From positions 1 to 34,728 of the forward strand of contig JADHOL010000019.1 of assembly GCA_016779005.1 (NCBI GenBank): a stretch of DNA of 34,728 nucleotides, given 5' to 3'. The position numbers were made by a program, and so were the translations under genes. Positions 16,427 to 25,152 of the stretch are shown in pieces. Each line of letters begins with the position of its first letter. Positions within the stretch are counted from its first letter, which is position 1. The notes under the pieces are model-generated. The model did no database searches and had not been told where the DNA came from. It saw only the letters and a list, made by a program, of their open reading frames with translations. This stretch comes from Alphaproteobacteria bacterium (lineage in GTDB: Bacteria > Pseudomonadota > Alphaproteobacteria > Puniceispirillales > Puniceispirillaceae).

Positions 16427-17413
16427 CTATAAATGTTTATCATCTTGAAGCTGTGTTAAATCAAACATAGTATCTTGATATAAATCATTTAGCCAGTTTG
16501 CACATAATAAATAGGCAAATGGTCGCCAATAATTTTGTGGTGCTAGTTCTGGTTTATCTTCTGGGAAATAGTTTTTAGGGATCGGTGTATCAAGGCCCTC
16601 TTGTTTATCACGAACATATTCTGCTTTTAGGGTTTCGGCATCATATTCCAGATGATTTAGAACGAACAAATCTCCGGTTGATTTATCGCGAACCATGCCC
16701 ACTCCGATTTCGTCACTCTCTGCCAGTATATCCAAGCCTCGGTCTAGAATATCCTGTTTTTTGTTCATCGTAAAACGGGATACCGGCATTGGAAATGTTG
16801 TTGTAAATCCGTGCATCAGACGACCAGAATAAGACCTGCCAGAATTTGACGTTCCAGAATCAGATGTTCCAGAATCAGATGTTCCAGAATTTGATGTTAT
16901 CGAATGATTGTAAATGCCAAAGAATTTAGTATCCATCTGGTATTTAGGAAGATTATGAAAATGATATAAAAGCGCCTGCGCCCCCCAACAAATACCAAGA
17001 CGCCTGAAGCAATGGGTTTTTGACCAGTTCAGAATATCTACCAGCTCATTCCAGTAACTCACCTCTTCAAATGGTTTTGTCTCAATGGGTGCGCCTGTTA
17101 CGATAAGCGCATCAAAATACTCATCCTCAACATCACTTAAACGCCTATAAAACCGTCTCAGATAAGCTGGTTCTGTATTGCGAGGGGTATAACTCTCAGT
17201 TGTCATTAAGATAAGCTCAACTTGCAAAGGCGAGCAGCCGAACAATCTTGCGAACTGAATTTCTGTCGCTTTTTTTGTTGGCATCAAATTCAGCATAAGC
17301 AATCTTAAAGGGCGGATATCCTGCTTGGTGGCTTGACCTGATGCTATCAAATCAACGCCTTCTGCTTCCAAGTCATCTAAAGCTGGTAAATTATCTGGAA
17401 CCCTGATGGGCAT
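16427..17413 (-). CDS. metA: Homoserine O-acyltransferase MetA (acetyl-CoA type predicted)
   Basis: Cytosolic enzyme activating homoserine for methionine synthesis, 328 aa against about 309 in E. coli. The catalytic Cys142 (GICWGAQA) and His254/Glu256 (FVLNHLEYD; His235/Glu237 in E. coli) are present. The acyl-CoA-specifying position 111 is Glu (GAPIETKPF) rather than Gly. In characterised MetA proteins Glu111 goes with acetyl-CoA and Gly with succinyl-CoA, so this is probably a homoserine O-acetyltransferase despite its MetA fold. The extra length lies almost wholly between Cys142 and His254 (112 residues apart instead of 93), where a Ser/Gly/Thr/Asp-rich pentapeptide repeat is inserted at about residues 173-197. 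The gene is monocistronic. Confidence 0.93.
   Translation of the reverse strand: MPIRVPDNLPALDDLEAEGVDLIASGQATKQDIRPLRLLMLNLMPTKKATEIQFARLFGCSPLQVELILMTTESYTPRNTEPAYLRRFYRRLSDVEDEYFDALIVTGAPIETKPFEEVSYWNELVDILNWSKTHCFRRLGICWGAQALLYHFHNLPKYQMDTKFFGIYNHSITSNSGTSDSGTSDSGTSNSGRSYSGRLMHGFTTTFPMPVSRFTMNKKQDILDRGLDILAESDEIGVGMVRDKSTGDLFVLNHLEYDAETLKAEYVRDKQEGLDTPIPKNYFPEDKPELAPQNYWRPFAYLLCANWLNDLYQDTMFDLTQLQDDKHL
16824..16898. repeat. In-frame 15-nt tandem repeat inside metA
   Basis: Five consecutive 15-nt units begin with CCAGAAT on the plus strand, starting at 16824, 16839, 16854, 16869 and 16884. Units 3 and 4 are identical (CCAGAATCAGATGTT), units 2 and 5 differ from them by a few bases, and unit 1 is the most diverged. 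On the coding strand they encode a pentapeptide series of the S-D/N-S-G-T type. The unit is a multiple of three, so copy-number change keeps the frame. Confidence 0.95.
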
Positions 17414-17532
17414 TCGAGCTATCCCTTTTTTTCAACATCATTTTTTATGATGGTGCTAACAGGTTTTTATCATTCTTAGCGACCCTGCACATTAGTATAA
17501 TAAAGCTGAAAAGTAAAATTTAAAACGGGCGG

Positions 17533-18228
17533 TTAGTATCCACGTTTAGCCATTTTCTGAGAGATGTTTTTGGCGATTGAAGAAAATGTTTTGCCAATAG
17601 CGGTTGCCACAAATTCAGATTGCTTTTTTAAAGGCTTTGATAATTTCGGGATAACAGATATTTCTTTTAATCGTCTATCAAGGAAGGCAGAGCTATTATC
17701 CATGGATCCTGAATTATCTGCCAGAAAATATAGTAATGTTGCGCTATATACTGCCCCTAGCAATCCCCGCTTTGTATAAAAACTAAAATCGGTCGAATCA
17801 TCGCCTGCAACCCGCCAAATCCGATCAATTGTATTATATAAAAGTGATTGACTAAGTTTTGCACGGCTTGGTTTACGCAAATATTGCAAGGTTTTTCTGA
17901 CAACTTCCTTATGTGGTAATGCCTGCTCCAAACGCACGAGGATCAACAGCCTTATCTTTGCTGTCATCCCTTGCGGAGCAGTTTGTGATTCAGATACTGC
18001 TTCTTCAAATGCCAGTACCATATCTTCATCTGCGAGATGTGCATATATTTCTACTGCTTCTTCAACACCCCGGGGTAGAATGCGAGAGAGTTCACCCTCA
18101 TCTATCCCACAATCCTTAGCGGCCAGCTCTAAACTCTGCTTACTCCAGCCATCAAATGGTACATGCATCATACAAGCACGTGTTAAATTGATACGTTCCT
18201 GATTTTCAGTTCTGCTAGAGTCTATCAT
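17533..18228 (-). CDS. COQ9 family protein
   Basis: 231 aa. COQ9 is a lipid-binding, TetR-fold protein that assists COQ7-type hydroxylation in ubiquinone synthesis. Matching stretches are RACMMHVPFDGWSKQSLELAAKDCGI at the N-terminus, LPRGVEEAVEIYAHLADEDM, and IDRIWRVAGDDSTDFSFYTKRGLLGAVYSATLLYFLAD in the C-terminal COQ9 domain. It is divergent from rpsU, a pairing common in alphaproteobacteria. The role in ubiquinone synthesis is by homology. Confidence 0.9.
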   Translation of the reverse strand: MIDSSRTENQERINLTRACMMHVPFDGWSKQSLELAAKDCGIDEGELSRILPRGVEEAVEIYAHLADEDMVLAFEEAVSESQTAPQGMTAKIRLLILVRLEQALPHKEVVRKTLQYLRKPSRAKLSQSLLYNTIDRIWRVAGDDSTDFSFYTKRGLLGAVYSATLLYFLADNSGSMDNSSAFLDRRLKEISVIPKLSKPLKKQSEFVATAIGKTFSSIAKNISQKMAKRGY

Positions 18229-18379
18229 GGCGATTCCAATATTCCGTTTAATCCTATCTTTTGCTCTATATAGGGTGAATCACAAACAAAAGACAATGTT
18301 TGCAAATATATTAAAAATATGATATCTTTTGGCTTCCAAAATACCTTTTCAATATATATACAAATGAGGATATTAATCT

Positions 18380-18583
18380 GTGTATGTCGCTGTAAGAGAA
18401 AATAATGTAGATCAGGCACTTAGAGTGCTAAAGAAAAAAATGCAACGTGAAGGTATGTTTCGTGAGATGAAGAATCGACGTAATTTCGAAAAGCCATCTG
18501 AGCGTCGCGCCAGAGAAGCTGCAGAATCGACTCGCCGCGTTCGTAAATTAATGCGCAAGCGCATGGAACGTGAAGGCTACTAG
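18380..18583 (+). CDS. rpsU: 30S ribosomal protein S21
   Basis: 67 aa, typical S21: [20 protein letters not shown], then [20 protein letters not shown] and a basic C-terminal helix. The start is GTG at 18380, with GAGGA at 18366-18370 (9-nt spacing). No ATG gives the conserved N-terminus. It is a single-gene unit closed by a strong terminator. Confidence 0.98.
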   Translation: MYVAVRENNVDQALRVLKKKMQREGMFREMKNRRNFEKPSERRAREAAESTRRVRKLMRKRMEREGY

Positions 18584-18607
18584 TCTCCTCATTGTAGTGT
18601 GAATGAA

Positions 18608-18645
18608 AAAACCGTCTCCCAACATTTGAGGCGGTTTTGTTTTTG
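18608..18645 (+). terminator. Rho-independent terminator after rpsU
   Basis: An 11-bp stem pairs AAAACCGTCTC (18608-18618) with GAGGCGGTTTT (18628-18638), including one G-U pair. The loop is 9 nt and a T-rich tract (GTTTTT) follows. It lies 24 nt after the rpsU stop. Confidence 0.9.
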
Positions 18646-18679
18646 GTTTTGATTGAAACGAGTGTTGCTGTTACACATT

Positions 18680-18709
18680 AAAACATATCTTAGGAAAACA
18701 TATCTTAGG
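18680..18709. repeat. Two tandem 15-bp direct repeats upstream of pntA
   Basis: AAAACATATCTTAGG occurs twice head to tail (18680-18694 and 18695-18709) in the 205-nt stretch between the rpsU terminator and pntA. It may be a binding site for a regulator of pntAB or a simple slippage duplication. Confidence 0.85.
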
Positions 18710-18850
18710 AAACAAAATTTCAGGGTTCTTAATCTTAATTGTTAACGTATATAGTGAACATGCTTAAAAGAACCTCTGGATTATTTACTAAATGACTAGT
18801 TTGTTAATAGGTGTTGGGATTAGTTAAAGATTGGAACGGGTCTTAGAATT

Positions 18851-20416
18851 ATGATTATTGGTGCTCCAAAAGAACTGCAAGCTGGTGAAAAACGCGTCGC
18901 AATGACGCCTGATAGCGCTGGTCAATTACAAAAATTAGGATTTGAATGTGTCCTTGAGGCAGGTGCCGGCATTGAGGCTGGTTTCTCGGATGCCACCTAT
19001 AAGGCCGCAGGTGTAAAAATTGTTAAAACAGCGGCAAGCCTTTGGAAACAATCTGACATTATTATAAAAGTGCAAGCTGTTAGCCAAGCTGAAGAAGCCC
19101 ATCTAAAACCAGGCAAAACGATCGTAAGTTTTTTCTGGCCTGCTCAAAATAAAGAATTATTAGACCGTGTTGTATCATCTGGTAGTAATCAGATTGCGAT
19201 GGATATGGTGCCTCGAATTAGCCGCGCACAAAAAATGGATGCGCTTTCTTCAATGGCAAATATTGCTGGTTACCGAGCTGTTATTGAAGCTGGCAATCAT
19301 TTTGGGCGATTTTTTACAGGGCAGATTACAGCTGCTGGTAAAGTGCCCCCTGCGAAGGTTCTTGTTATCGGTGCCGGCGTTGCTGGCCTTGCTGCCATTG
19401 GAACGGCACAGTCCCTTGGTGCAATTGTGCGCGCCTTTGATGTGCGTCCTGAAGTTGCGGAACAAATCGAATCCATGAGCGCTGAATTTCTAATGCTTGA
19501 ATTTGATGAAGATGGCTCAGGTGAAGGTGGATACGCAAAGCCGGCCTCGCCTGAATTCATCGAAAAAGAAATGGCCTTATTTCGCGAACAAGCCCCTGAG
19601 ATTGATATTGTAATAACAACGGCACTCATTCCAGGAAGACCAGCCCCCAAATTATGGCCTGCTGAAATGGTCGGATTGATGAAGTCTGGTTCAGTGGTCG
19701 TTGACCTTGCAGCTGAGCAAGGCGGTAATTGTGACCTGACCAAACCAAATAAAGTGATAAACACAGAAAATGGTGTCACCATAATTGGATATACGGATTT
19801 TCCCAGTCGAATGTCTGCTCAAAGCTCTACGTTATATGCAACCAATATTCGCCATATGCTAGATGATTTAACACCTGAAAATGACGGAAATATTTTTATT
19901 AATCTTGAAGATGATGTTATCCGCGGGGCGTTAGTTAGCCATAATGGTGATTTAATGTTCCCGCCCCCAGCGCCAAAAGTTGCTGCTATTGGCAAGCAGT
20001 CTGCAACGCCAGCCCCCGTTGAGCTAACCGCAGCAGAAAAAGCAGCGCTTGAGCAAGCAGCTATTCGAAAGTCAGGGCAGCAACAAATTGGGCTTCTCGT
20101 TTTTGGCGGATTATTTATGCTCCTAATAGGCAGCTTTGCGCCTGCTAGCTTTATGCAACATTTCATTGTTTTTGCGCTGTCTTGTTTTGTGGGCTTTCAG
20201 GTAATTTGGAATGTCAGTCATGCCTTGCATACCCCATTAATGGCTGTAACTAACGCAATTTCAGGCATCATTATTCTAGGAGCCTTGTTACAAATCGGCT
20301 CTAGTAGTTTTATCGTCACTTTACTTGCAAGTATTTCAGTTCTAATTGCTACCATCAATATTGTCGGTGGATTTATGGTAACAAGACGTATGCTTGCTAT
20401 GTTCCAAAAAAGTTAA
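18851..20416 (+). CDS. pntA: NAD(P) transhydrogenase subunit alpha, fused form (PntA)
   Basis: 521 aa. This proton-translocating transhydrogenase alpha subunit carries hydride between NADH and NADP+. The soluble NAD(H)-binding dI domain occupies about residues 1-380, with the signature [21 protein letters not shown], the Rossmann loop [13 protein letters not shown] and [14 protein letters not shown] linker leads to about four membrane helices (residues 415-515). This is the E. coli-like fused arrangement. Many alphaproteobacteria such as Rhodospirillum split it into PntAA and PntAB. pntB follows after 12 nt. Confidence 0.97.
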   Translation: MIIGAPKELQAGEKRVAMTPDSAGQLQKLGFECVLEAGAGIEAGFSDATYKAAGVKIVKTAASLWKQSDIIIKVQAVSQAEEAHLKPGKTIVSFFWPAQNKELLDRVVSSGSNQIAMDMVPRISRAQKMDALSSMANIAGYRAVIEAGNHFGRFFTGQITAAGKVPPAKVLVIGAGVAGLAAIGTAQSLGAIVRAFDVRPEVAEQIESMSAEFLMLEFDEDGSGEGGYAKPASPEFIEKEMALFREQAPEIDIVITTALIPGRPAPKLWPAEMVGLMKSGSVVVDLAAEQGGNCDLTKPNKVINTENGVTIIGYTDFPSRMSAQSSTLYATNIRHMLDDLTPENDGNIFINLEDDVIRGALVSHNGDLMFPPPAPKVAAIGKQSATPAPVELTAAEKAALEQAAIRKSGQQQIGLLVFGGLFMLLIGSFAPASFMQHFIVFALSCFVGFQVIWNVSHALHTPLMAVTNAISGIIILGALLQIGSSSFIVTLLASISVLIATINIVGGFMVTRRMLAMFQKS

Positions 20417-20428
20417 AAGGTTCAACCT

Positions 20429-21808
20429 ATGCTTAGTTCTAATATTGTAACTGCCATTTATATAGCCGCTAGTGTGTTATTCATATTATCACTTGGCGGC
20501 CTTTCAAATCAGGAAAAAGCAAAACGAGCTGTATGGTTTGGTATTGTTGGTATGGCCTTGGCTGTGTTTGGAACCGTATTTGGGCCGCAAGTGTCTGGAT
20601 TCATCTGGATAATTCCAATGATATTAATAGGAAGTATTATTGGCGTGATAGTCGCACAGCGTGTTGAAATGACAGGCATGCCCCAACTCGTAGCCGCGCT
20701 TCACACCTTTGTTGGATTAGCGGCTGTTTTTATTGGTATAAACTCACATATTGACCCGCCCTCTGGCCTTATCGGAGCAGAGCTTATTATTCATGATGTT
20801 GAAGTTTTCGTTGGCGTATTTATTGGCGCTGTTACTGCAACAGGTTCTGTTATTGCCTATGGTAAGTTATCTGGCTCCATAGATGGAAAAGCATTGCTTC
20901 TACCGGCAAGAAACTGGTTAAATCTAGCCGCTGTGTTAGCGTGTTTATGGCTTGGCACTTTATTTTTAGACCATGCAGGGCCTTGGACTTTATACCTTAT
21001 GACGGCGATAGCATTTTTATTTGGTGCGCATCTTGTAATGGCAATCGGCGGGGCTGATATGCCGGTTGTTGTATCAATGTTAAATTCCTATTCTGGATGG
21101 GCTGCTGCTGCGACTGGGTTCTTGCTTGGTAATGATTTGCTGATTGTTACAGGCGCATTGGTAGGCGCATCAGGCGCTATTCTGTCTTATATCATGTGCA
21201 AAGCGATGAATCGTAGTTTTATCTCTGTGATTTTGGGTGGCTGGGGTACTAGTACGGGTGTCGCTCAAGAAGTTGAAGGTGAGATGATAGCAACAGATGT
21301 ATCCAGTGTTGCAAGCGATCTGATGGATGCACAAAGCATTATTATTGTGCCTGGATACGGAATGGCAGTTGCACAAGCACAAGGCGCTGTCTCAGAGATT
21401 ACACGACGTCTGCGAGATAAAGGTAAAAATGTTCGCTTTGCCATTCACCCGGTTGCAGGCAGATTACCAGGCCATATGAATGTGTTACTCGCAGAAGCCA
21501 AAGTGCCTTACGATATTGTTCTGGAAATGGACGAGATTAATAATGATTTTTCAGATACAGATATGGTTATAATTCTTGGTGCAAATGATATTGTTAATCC
21601 AGCCGCACAAGATGATCCCAATAGTCCAATTGCTGGCATGCCTGTGTTAGAGGTATGGAAAGCAGGTCAGGTTATTATATCTAAGCGAGGACAAGGACGC
21701 GGTTATTCAGGTATTGAAAATCCTCTTTTCTTCAAAGATAATTCTCGCATGCTATATGGCGATGCAAAAGCATCTCTTGATCAGCTTCTTGCGCAAATAA
21801 CCTCATAA
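20429..21808 (+). CDS. pntB: NAD(P) transhydrogenase subunit beta (PntB)
   Basis: 459 aa inner-membrane subunit. Eight to nine hydrophobic helices fill the first 270 residues, and the NADP(H)-binding dIII domain follows at about 285-459. Key dIII segments are [46 protein letters not shown] and [19 protein letters not shown]. With PntA it couples proton re-entry to NADPH formation. The two genes form one operon. Confidence 0.98.
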   Translation: MLSSNIVTAIYIAASVLFILSLGGLSNQEKAKRAVWFGIVGMALAVFGTVFGPQVSGFIWIIPMILIGSIIGVIVAQRVEMTGMPQLVAALHTFVGLAAVFIGINSHIDPPSGLIGAELIIHDVEVFVGVFIGAVTATGSVIAYGKLSGSIDGKALLLPARNWLNLAAVLACLWLGTLFLDHAGPWTLYLMTAIAFLFGAHLVMAIGGADMPVVVSMLNSYSGWAAAATGFLLGNDLLIVTGALVGASGAILSYIMCKAMNRSFISVILGGWGTSTGVAQEVEGEMIATDVSSVASDLMDAQSIIIVPGYGMAVAQAQGAVSEITRRLRDKGKNVRFAIHPVAGRLPGHMNVLLAEAKVPYDIVLEMDEINNDFSDTDMVIILGANDIVNPAAQDDPNSPIAGMPVLEVWKAGQVIISKRGQGRGYSGIENPLFFKDNSRMLYGDAKASLDQLLAQITS

Positions 21809-21818
21809 TAACCTCAGA

Positions 21819-21841
21819 TTAGCGACTTTTTATTTCGCTAA
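21819..21841. terminator. Hairpin between convergent pntB and the ABC1 kinase gene
   Basis: TTAGCGA (21819-21825) and TCGCTAA (21835-21841) form a 7-bp stem with a 9-nt loop at the meeting point of two convergent genes, overlapping the stop codon of the kinase gene. There is no clear T-tract on either side, so it would be a weak bidirectional terminator at best. Confidence 0.35.
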
Positions 21842-23199
21842 ACGCCGAGAAGAGTCTCAGGAAGACCTACCTGTCTTATCGCGTTCTTTTGGCGTGTTTG
21901 TAGTGCCTCTAAAGTGAAATCATCTATCATGCCATGAAAGAGTTGATGCCAATTCACCTCTGCTTTTAGATGCATAAAAACAGACCCCAGACCAACCGCA
22001 GCTCTATCCATTAAAACAAATTCACGTGGCGGTTTGATGCCGCCTATTCGTTTCAACTCCTCATGAACCTTACCCGCAAGCTCGCGCCCATAATTGCCGC
22101 CTCTCAACTCCTGAATTGGCCTAATCCTATCCTCTAATAATGGGCCATAAATAAAGCCTGCCCATATGTTAAGAATCTCAATAGCCTCTTTATCAAGACC
22201 ATCAAATCCCCATTGTGAATAAGCATGCACCGCTAGTTCATTATCGCCATCTCTTAGCGCTCTATATAAATCTATAACGCCGCCTACAAATTCTGGCCTA
22301 AACACTCGAATAGAGCCAAAATCCATTAGGTTTATCTTTAAATTTTCGCCTATGGAATAATTTCCCAAATGCGGATCGCCATGAATAACACCATAATAAT
22401 AAAAAGGAACATACCAAGTGCGAAACATATTAACCGCAACTTTATTTCTATCTTCTTGTGATGGCTCTGCTTCGAGATATTTCATTAGCTTTTGACCCTC
22501 AACCCAGCGCATGGTCAAGATTCGAGAGGTTGATAGCTCTTTAATTGGTTCTGGAAGCACAACCTCATTTTCACCTGCAAGCATCAAACGATATAGCAGC
22601 ATATTCAAGGCTTCCCTGTGATAATCTAGCTCCTCTTTCAATCTATCTGATAATTCTGAATGGATATCTTTGGTTGATATGGCAGAATCAATACGCTCAT
22701 ATAAGGAAAAAACAAGTTTCAGCTGGTTTAAATCTGCGTTAATAGCAGAATCCATATCTGGGTATTGTAGTTTTACAGCTACTTTTTCATTGTTGTACCT
22801 TGCTTGATGTACCTGCCCTAGTGAAGCTGCCGAACAGGCCTTTTTATCAAAGCTCTCAAATTTATCCTCCCACCCGTCTCCGAGCTCGGAGCGCATGCGT
22901 CTTTTAACAAACAACCAACCCATAGACGGCGCATCTGCTTGCAAGGCTGCTAGTTCTTCTGCATATTCTTTTGGAAGTGCATCTGGGATAGTTGATAAAA
23001 TCTGGGCGACCTTCATTAACGGGCCTTTCAGACTTCCCAAGGCCTCACGAAGTTGGTTTGCATGCTTGCCTCGGTCTAGCTCAATCCCTAAATATCGCTC
23101 TCCTGCCAGCCTTGCTGCAAGACCAGACATAGTGCTTGTTACTTGGGCGTATCTGCGCAATCTGCCACCGATACTAGAGCGCTCTTCACTATCTGCCAT
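21838..23199 (-). CDS. ABC1/UbiB (AarF) family atypical kinase
   Basis: 453 aa protein-kinase-like fold family linked to ubiquinone synthesis. The family-specific segment is visible as LKGPLMKVAQILSTIPDALP (KxGQ motif as KVAQ, residues about 63-66). The Ala-rich nucleotide loop reads AASLGQVHQARY, the catalytic lysine VAVKLQYP, the catalytic loop IHGDPHLGNY and the metal-binding DFG as NLMDFGSIRVF. There is no C-terminal membrane helix pair as in E. coli UbiB. Its start overlaps the stop of the M3 peptidase gene by 1 nt, so the two are co-translated. COQ9 lies a few kb away. Confidence 0.92.
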   Translation of the reverse strand: MADSEERSSIGGRLRRYAQVTSTMSGLAARLAGERYLGIELDRGKHANQLREALGSLKGPLMKVAQILSTIPDALPKEYAEELAALQADAPSMGWLFVKRRMRSELGDGWEDKFESFDKKACSAASLGQVHQARYNNEKVAVKLQYPDMDSAINADLNQLKLVFSLYERIDSAISTKDIHSELSDRLKEELDYHREALNMLLYRLMLAGENEVVLPEPIKELSTSRILTMRWVEGQKLMKYLEAEPSQEDRNKVAVNMFRTWYVPFYYYGVIHGDPHLGNYSIGENLKINLMDFGSIRVFRPEFVGGVIDLYRALRDGDNELAVHAYSQWGFDGLDKEAIEILNIWAGFIYGPLLEDRIRPIQELRGGNYGRELAGKVHEELKRIGGIKPPREFVLMDRAAVGLGSVFMHLKAEVNWHQLFHGMIDDFTLEALQTRQKNAIRQVGLPETLLGV

Positions 23200-24965
23200 T
23201 ATTGTAAATCCTCTACCTGATCTATCATGGAGGAGATCATATCAAGACCCTTATTCCAGAATTCTGGTGCAGATGGGTTCAATGAGAAAGGTGCTAAGGC
23301 ACTATCAAATCTAACTGTACCGCCGCTTCTCAATAGCGTTTTATAATGCGTGTTAAATTCTGGGTCTGAGCCATCTTGGTATACCTGCCAAAGCGCATTT
23401 ACAAGGCAATCTCCAAATGCATATGCATAAACATAAAAAGGCGAATGCACAAAATGGGGAACATATGCCCAAATAGGCTTAAAACTATCATCTATACGAA
23501 TTGAGGGTCCAAGAGCTTGTTTTTGTGTTTCCACCCAAAATTGTGATATCTGCTCTGAACTTAATTCACCGTCCCGGCGATGGGTGTGCACTAAATTTTC
23601 AAAATTATGGAATGCGACCTGACGAACAACCGTATTCAGCATATCCTCAATTTTATCAGCTAACATAAAGCGCTTAGTCTGCTCGGATTTTTCTGCATTT
23701 AGAATAGCATTAAATGTAAGCATTTCTGAGAACACAGAAGCCGTTTCAGCAAGCGTTAGCGGCGTTGAAGACATTAGCTCCCCCTGCTCCGCTGCAAGAA
23801 GCTGATGAACACCGTGACCCATTTCATGTGCTAATGTCATCACATCACGAGAGTAACCTTCAAAATTCATTAGAATATAGGGATGAATAGTTGTTACAGT
23901 AGGGTGAGAGAAAGCACCGGATGCTTTGCCATCTCTGATTTCTGCATCTATCCAAGGGTTATCAAAAAACTGCTTTGCCAGCTGCCCCATTTCAGGATCG
24001 AAGCTATCAAAAGAGGATTGAACGATTTCGCATGCTTCCTGCCAGCTAAATTTGCGCCCCTCGCGTCCTGACACAGGGGCGTTTCTATCCCACCATGCCA
24101 TCGTATCACCCCCAAGCCATCGAGCTTTCATTTGATAATATCGATGTGATAGCTCTGGCATTCTTTTCGTGACAGTATCAACCAAAGTATCAACAACATG
24201 GTCATCAACATCATTTGCAAGATTTCGTGACGATATAACGCCCTGATAGCCTCTCCAACGCTCTTCTGTATCTTTTTGCTTGGAAATGGTATTTGTAATC
24301 AGGGTAAATAGGCGCAAATTATCACTCAAAACCTCTGATAATGACGCAGCTGCCCTCGCTCTTATATCAGGGTCCGCTTTAGATAACTTATTAAGGATTT
24401 CGGTCTCAGTAAGCTTCTCGCCATTAAAATCAAACCGAAGCTCTGAGAATGTTTCATCAAATAATCTGGTCCATGCCTGCCTATTTGTGGGGGATTGTTC
24501 AACCAGTAATTTCTCAAGTCTTGGCTCAAGATTATACCTAGCGGCCGATCTGACCAATCTCAGCCATGATTGGTAATAGGCTACTGACTCATCTTTTAAC
24601 ACTGCTAGATACTGCTCTTCTGGCATGGATGCTAATTCAAGTTCAACAAAAACAAGATTAGACTGAACCGCATTTATCGCTTCACTCATATTTTGGGCAT
24701 GCTGGGCATAATCAGGATTACTGGTATCTGCAGCAAAGGTAAGGTCTGCGTGAGAGGAGATTTTACCCATAGCGCTAATGATCTGCTCAAAACGCGTAAT
24801 AAGATTACCAAGCTCATCAGCTGTCAATAAAGCAATTTTGCCCTCATATGCGTGCTGTAATGCAACAGCCTCATCAGACCATTTTTTTAAATCAGTTCTG
24901 ATTTGCTGTGAGTCTATAGTTTCATAAAAATCGGTTAGTGACCAAACCGGCAATGTATTTGCCAT
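23199..24965 (-). CDS. M3 family oligoendopeptidase (PepF-like)
   Basis: 588 aa cytosolic zinc metallopeptidase that cleaves short peptides. The HExxH motif is in LAHEMGHGVHQLL, and the third zinc ligand is supplied by LAETASVFSEML about 25 residues later. The C-terminal PF-type HFVHSPFYVYAYAFGDCLVNALW segment is characteristic of oligoendopeptidase F/PepF relatives. Normal length. It has an overlapping downstream partner, the ABC1 kinase gene, a pairing I recall in other alphaproteobacteria; the functional link is unknown. Confidence 0.94.
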   Translation of the reverse strand: MANTLPVWSLTDFYETIDSQQIRTDLKKWSDEAVALQHAYEGKIALLTADELGNLITRFEQIISAMGKISSHADLTFAADTSNPDYAQHAQNMSEAINAVQSNLVFVELELASMPEEQYLAVLKDESVAYYQSWLRLVRSAARYNLEPRLEKLLVEQSPTNRQAWTRLFDETFSELRFDFNGEKLTETEILNKLSKADPDIRARAAASLSEVLSDNLRLFTLITNTISKQKDTEERWRGYQGVISSRNLANDVDDHVVDTLVDTVTKRMPELSHRYYQMKARWLGGDTMAWWDRNAPVSGREGRKFSWQEACEIVQSSFDSFDPEMGQLAKQFFDNPWIDAEIRDGKASGAFSHPTVTTIHPYILMNFEGYSRDVMTLAHEMGHGVHQLLAAEQGELMSSTPLTLAETASVFSEMLTFNAILNAEKSEQTKRFMLADKIEDMLNTVVRQVAFHNFENLVHTHRRDGELSSEQISQFWVETQKQALGPSIRIDDSFKPIWAYVPHFVHSPFYVYAYAFGDCLVNALWQVYQDGSDPEFNTHYKTLLRSGGTVRFDSALAPFSLNPSAPEFWNKGLDMISSMIDQVEDLQ

Positions 24966-25152
24966 TCGCTAGAATCCTTTTATATAATTAGGAAAAATAG
25001 AATATAACAGATAATGTTGATGCTCTTAAAAACTATTATTTTTTAAAAAATCATATCCATATCAGGATAAGATTATGTATATTCTACCTTGCCTATTTTT
25101 ATCACAAGCCGACATAATTATCATGCAACCCATTCTAAGTAAATAGACGCGT

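Noticed and set aside
19297..20166. Long minus-strand open frames inside pntA (161 and 115 codons)
   Set aside because: They mirror the coding pattern of pntA and give low-complexity products. They are shadows.
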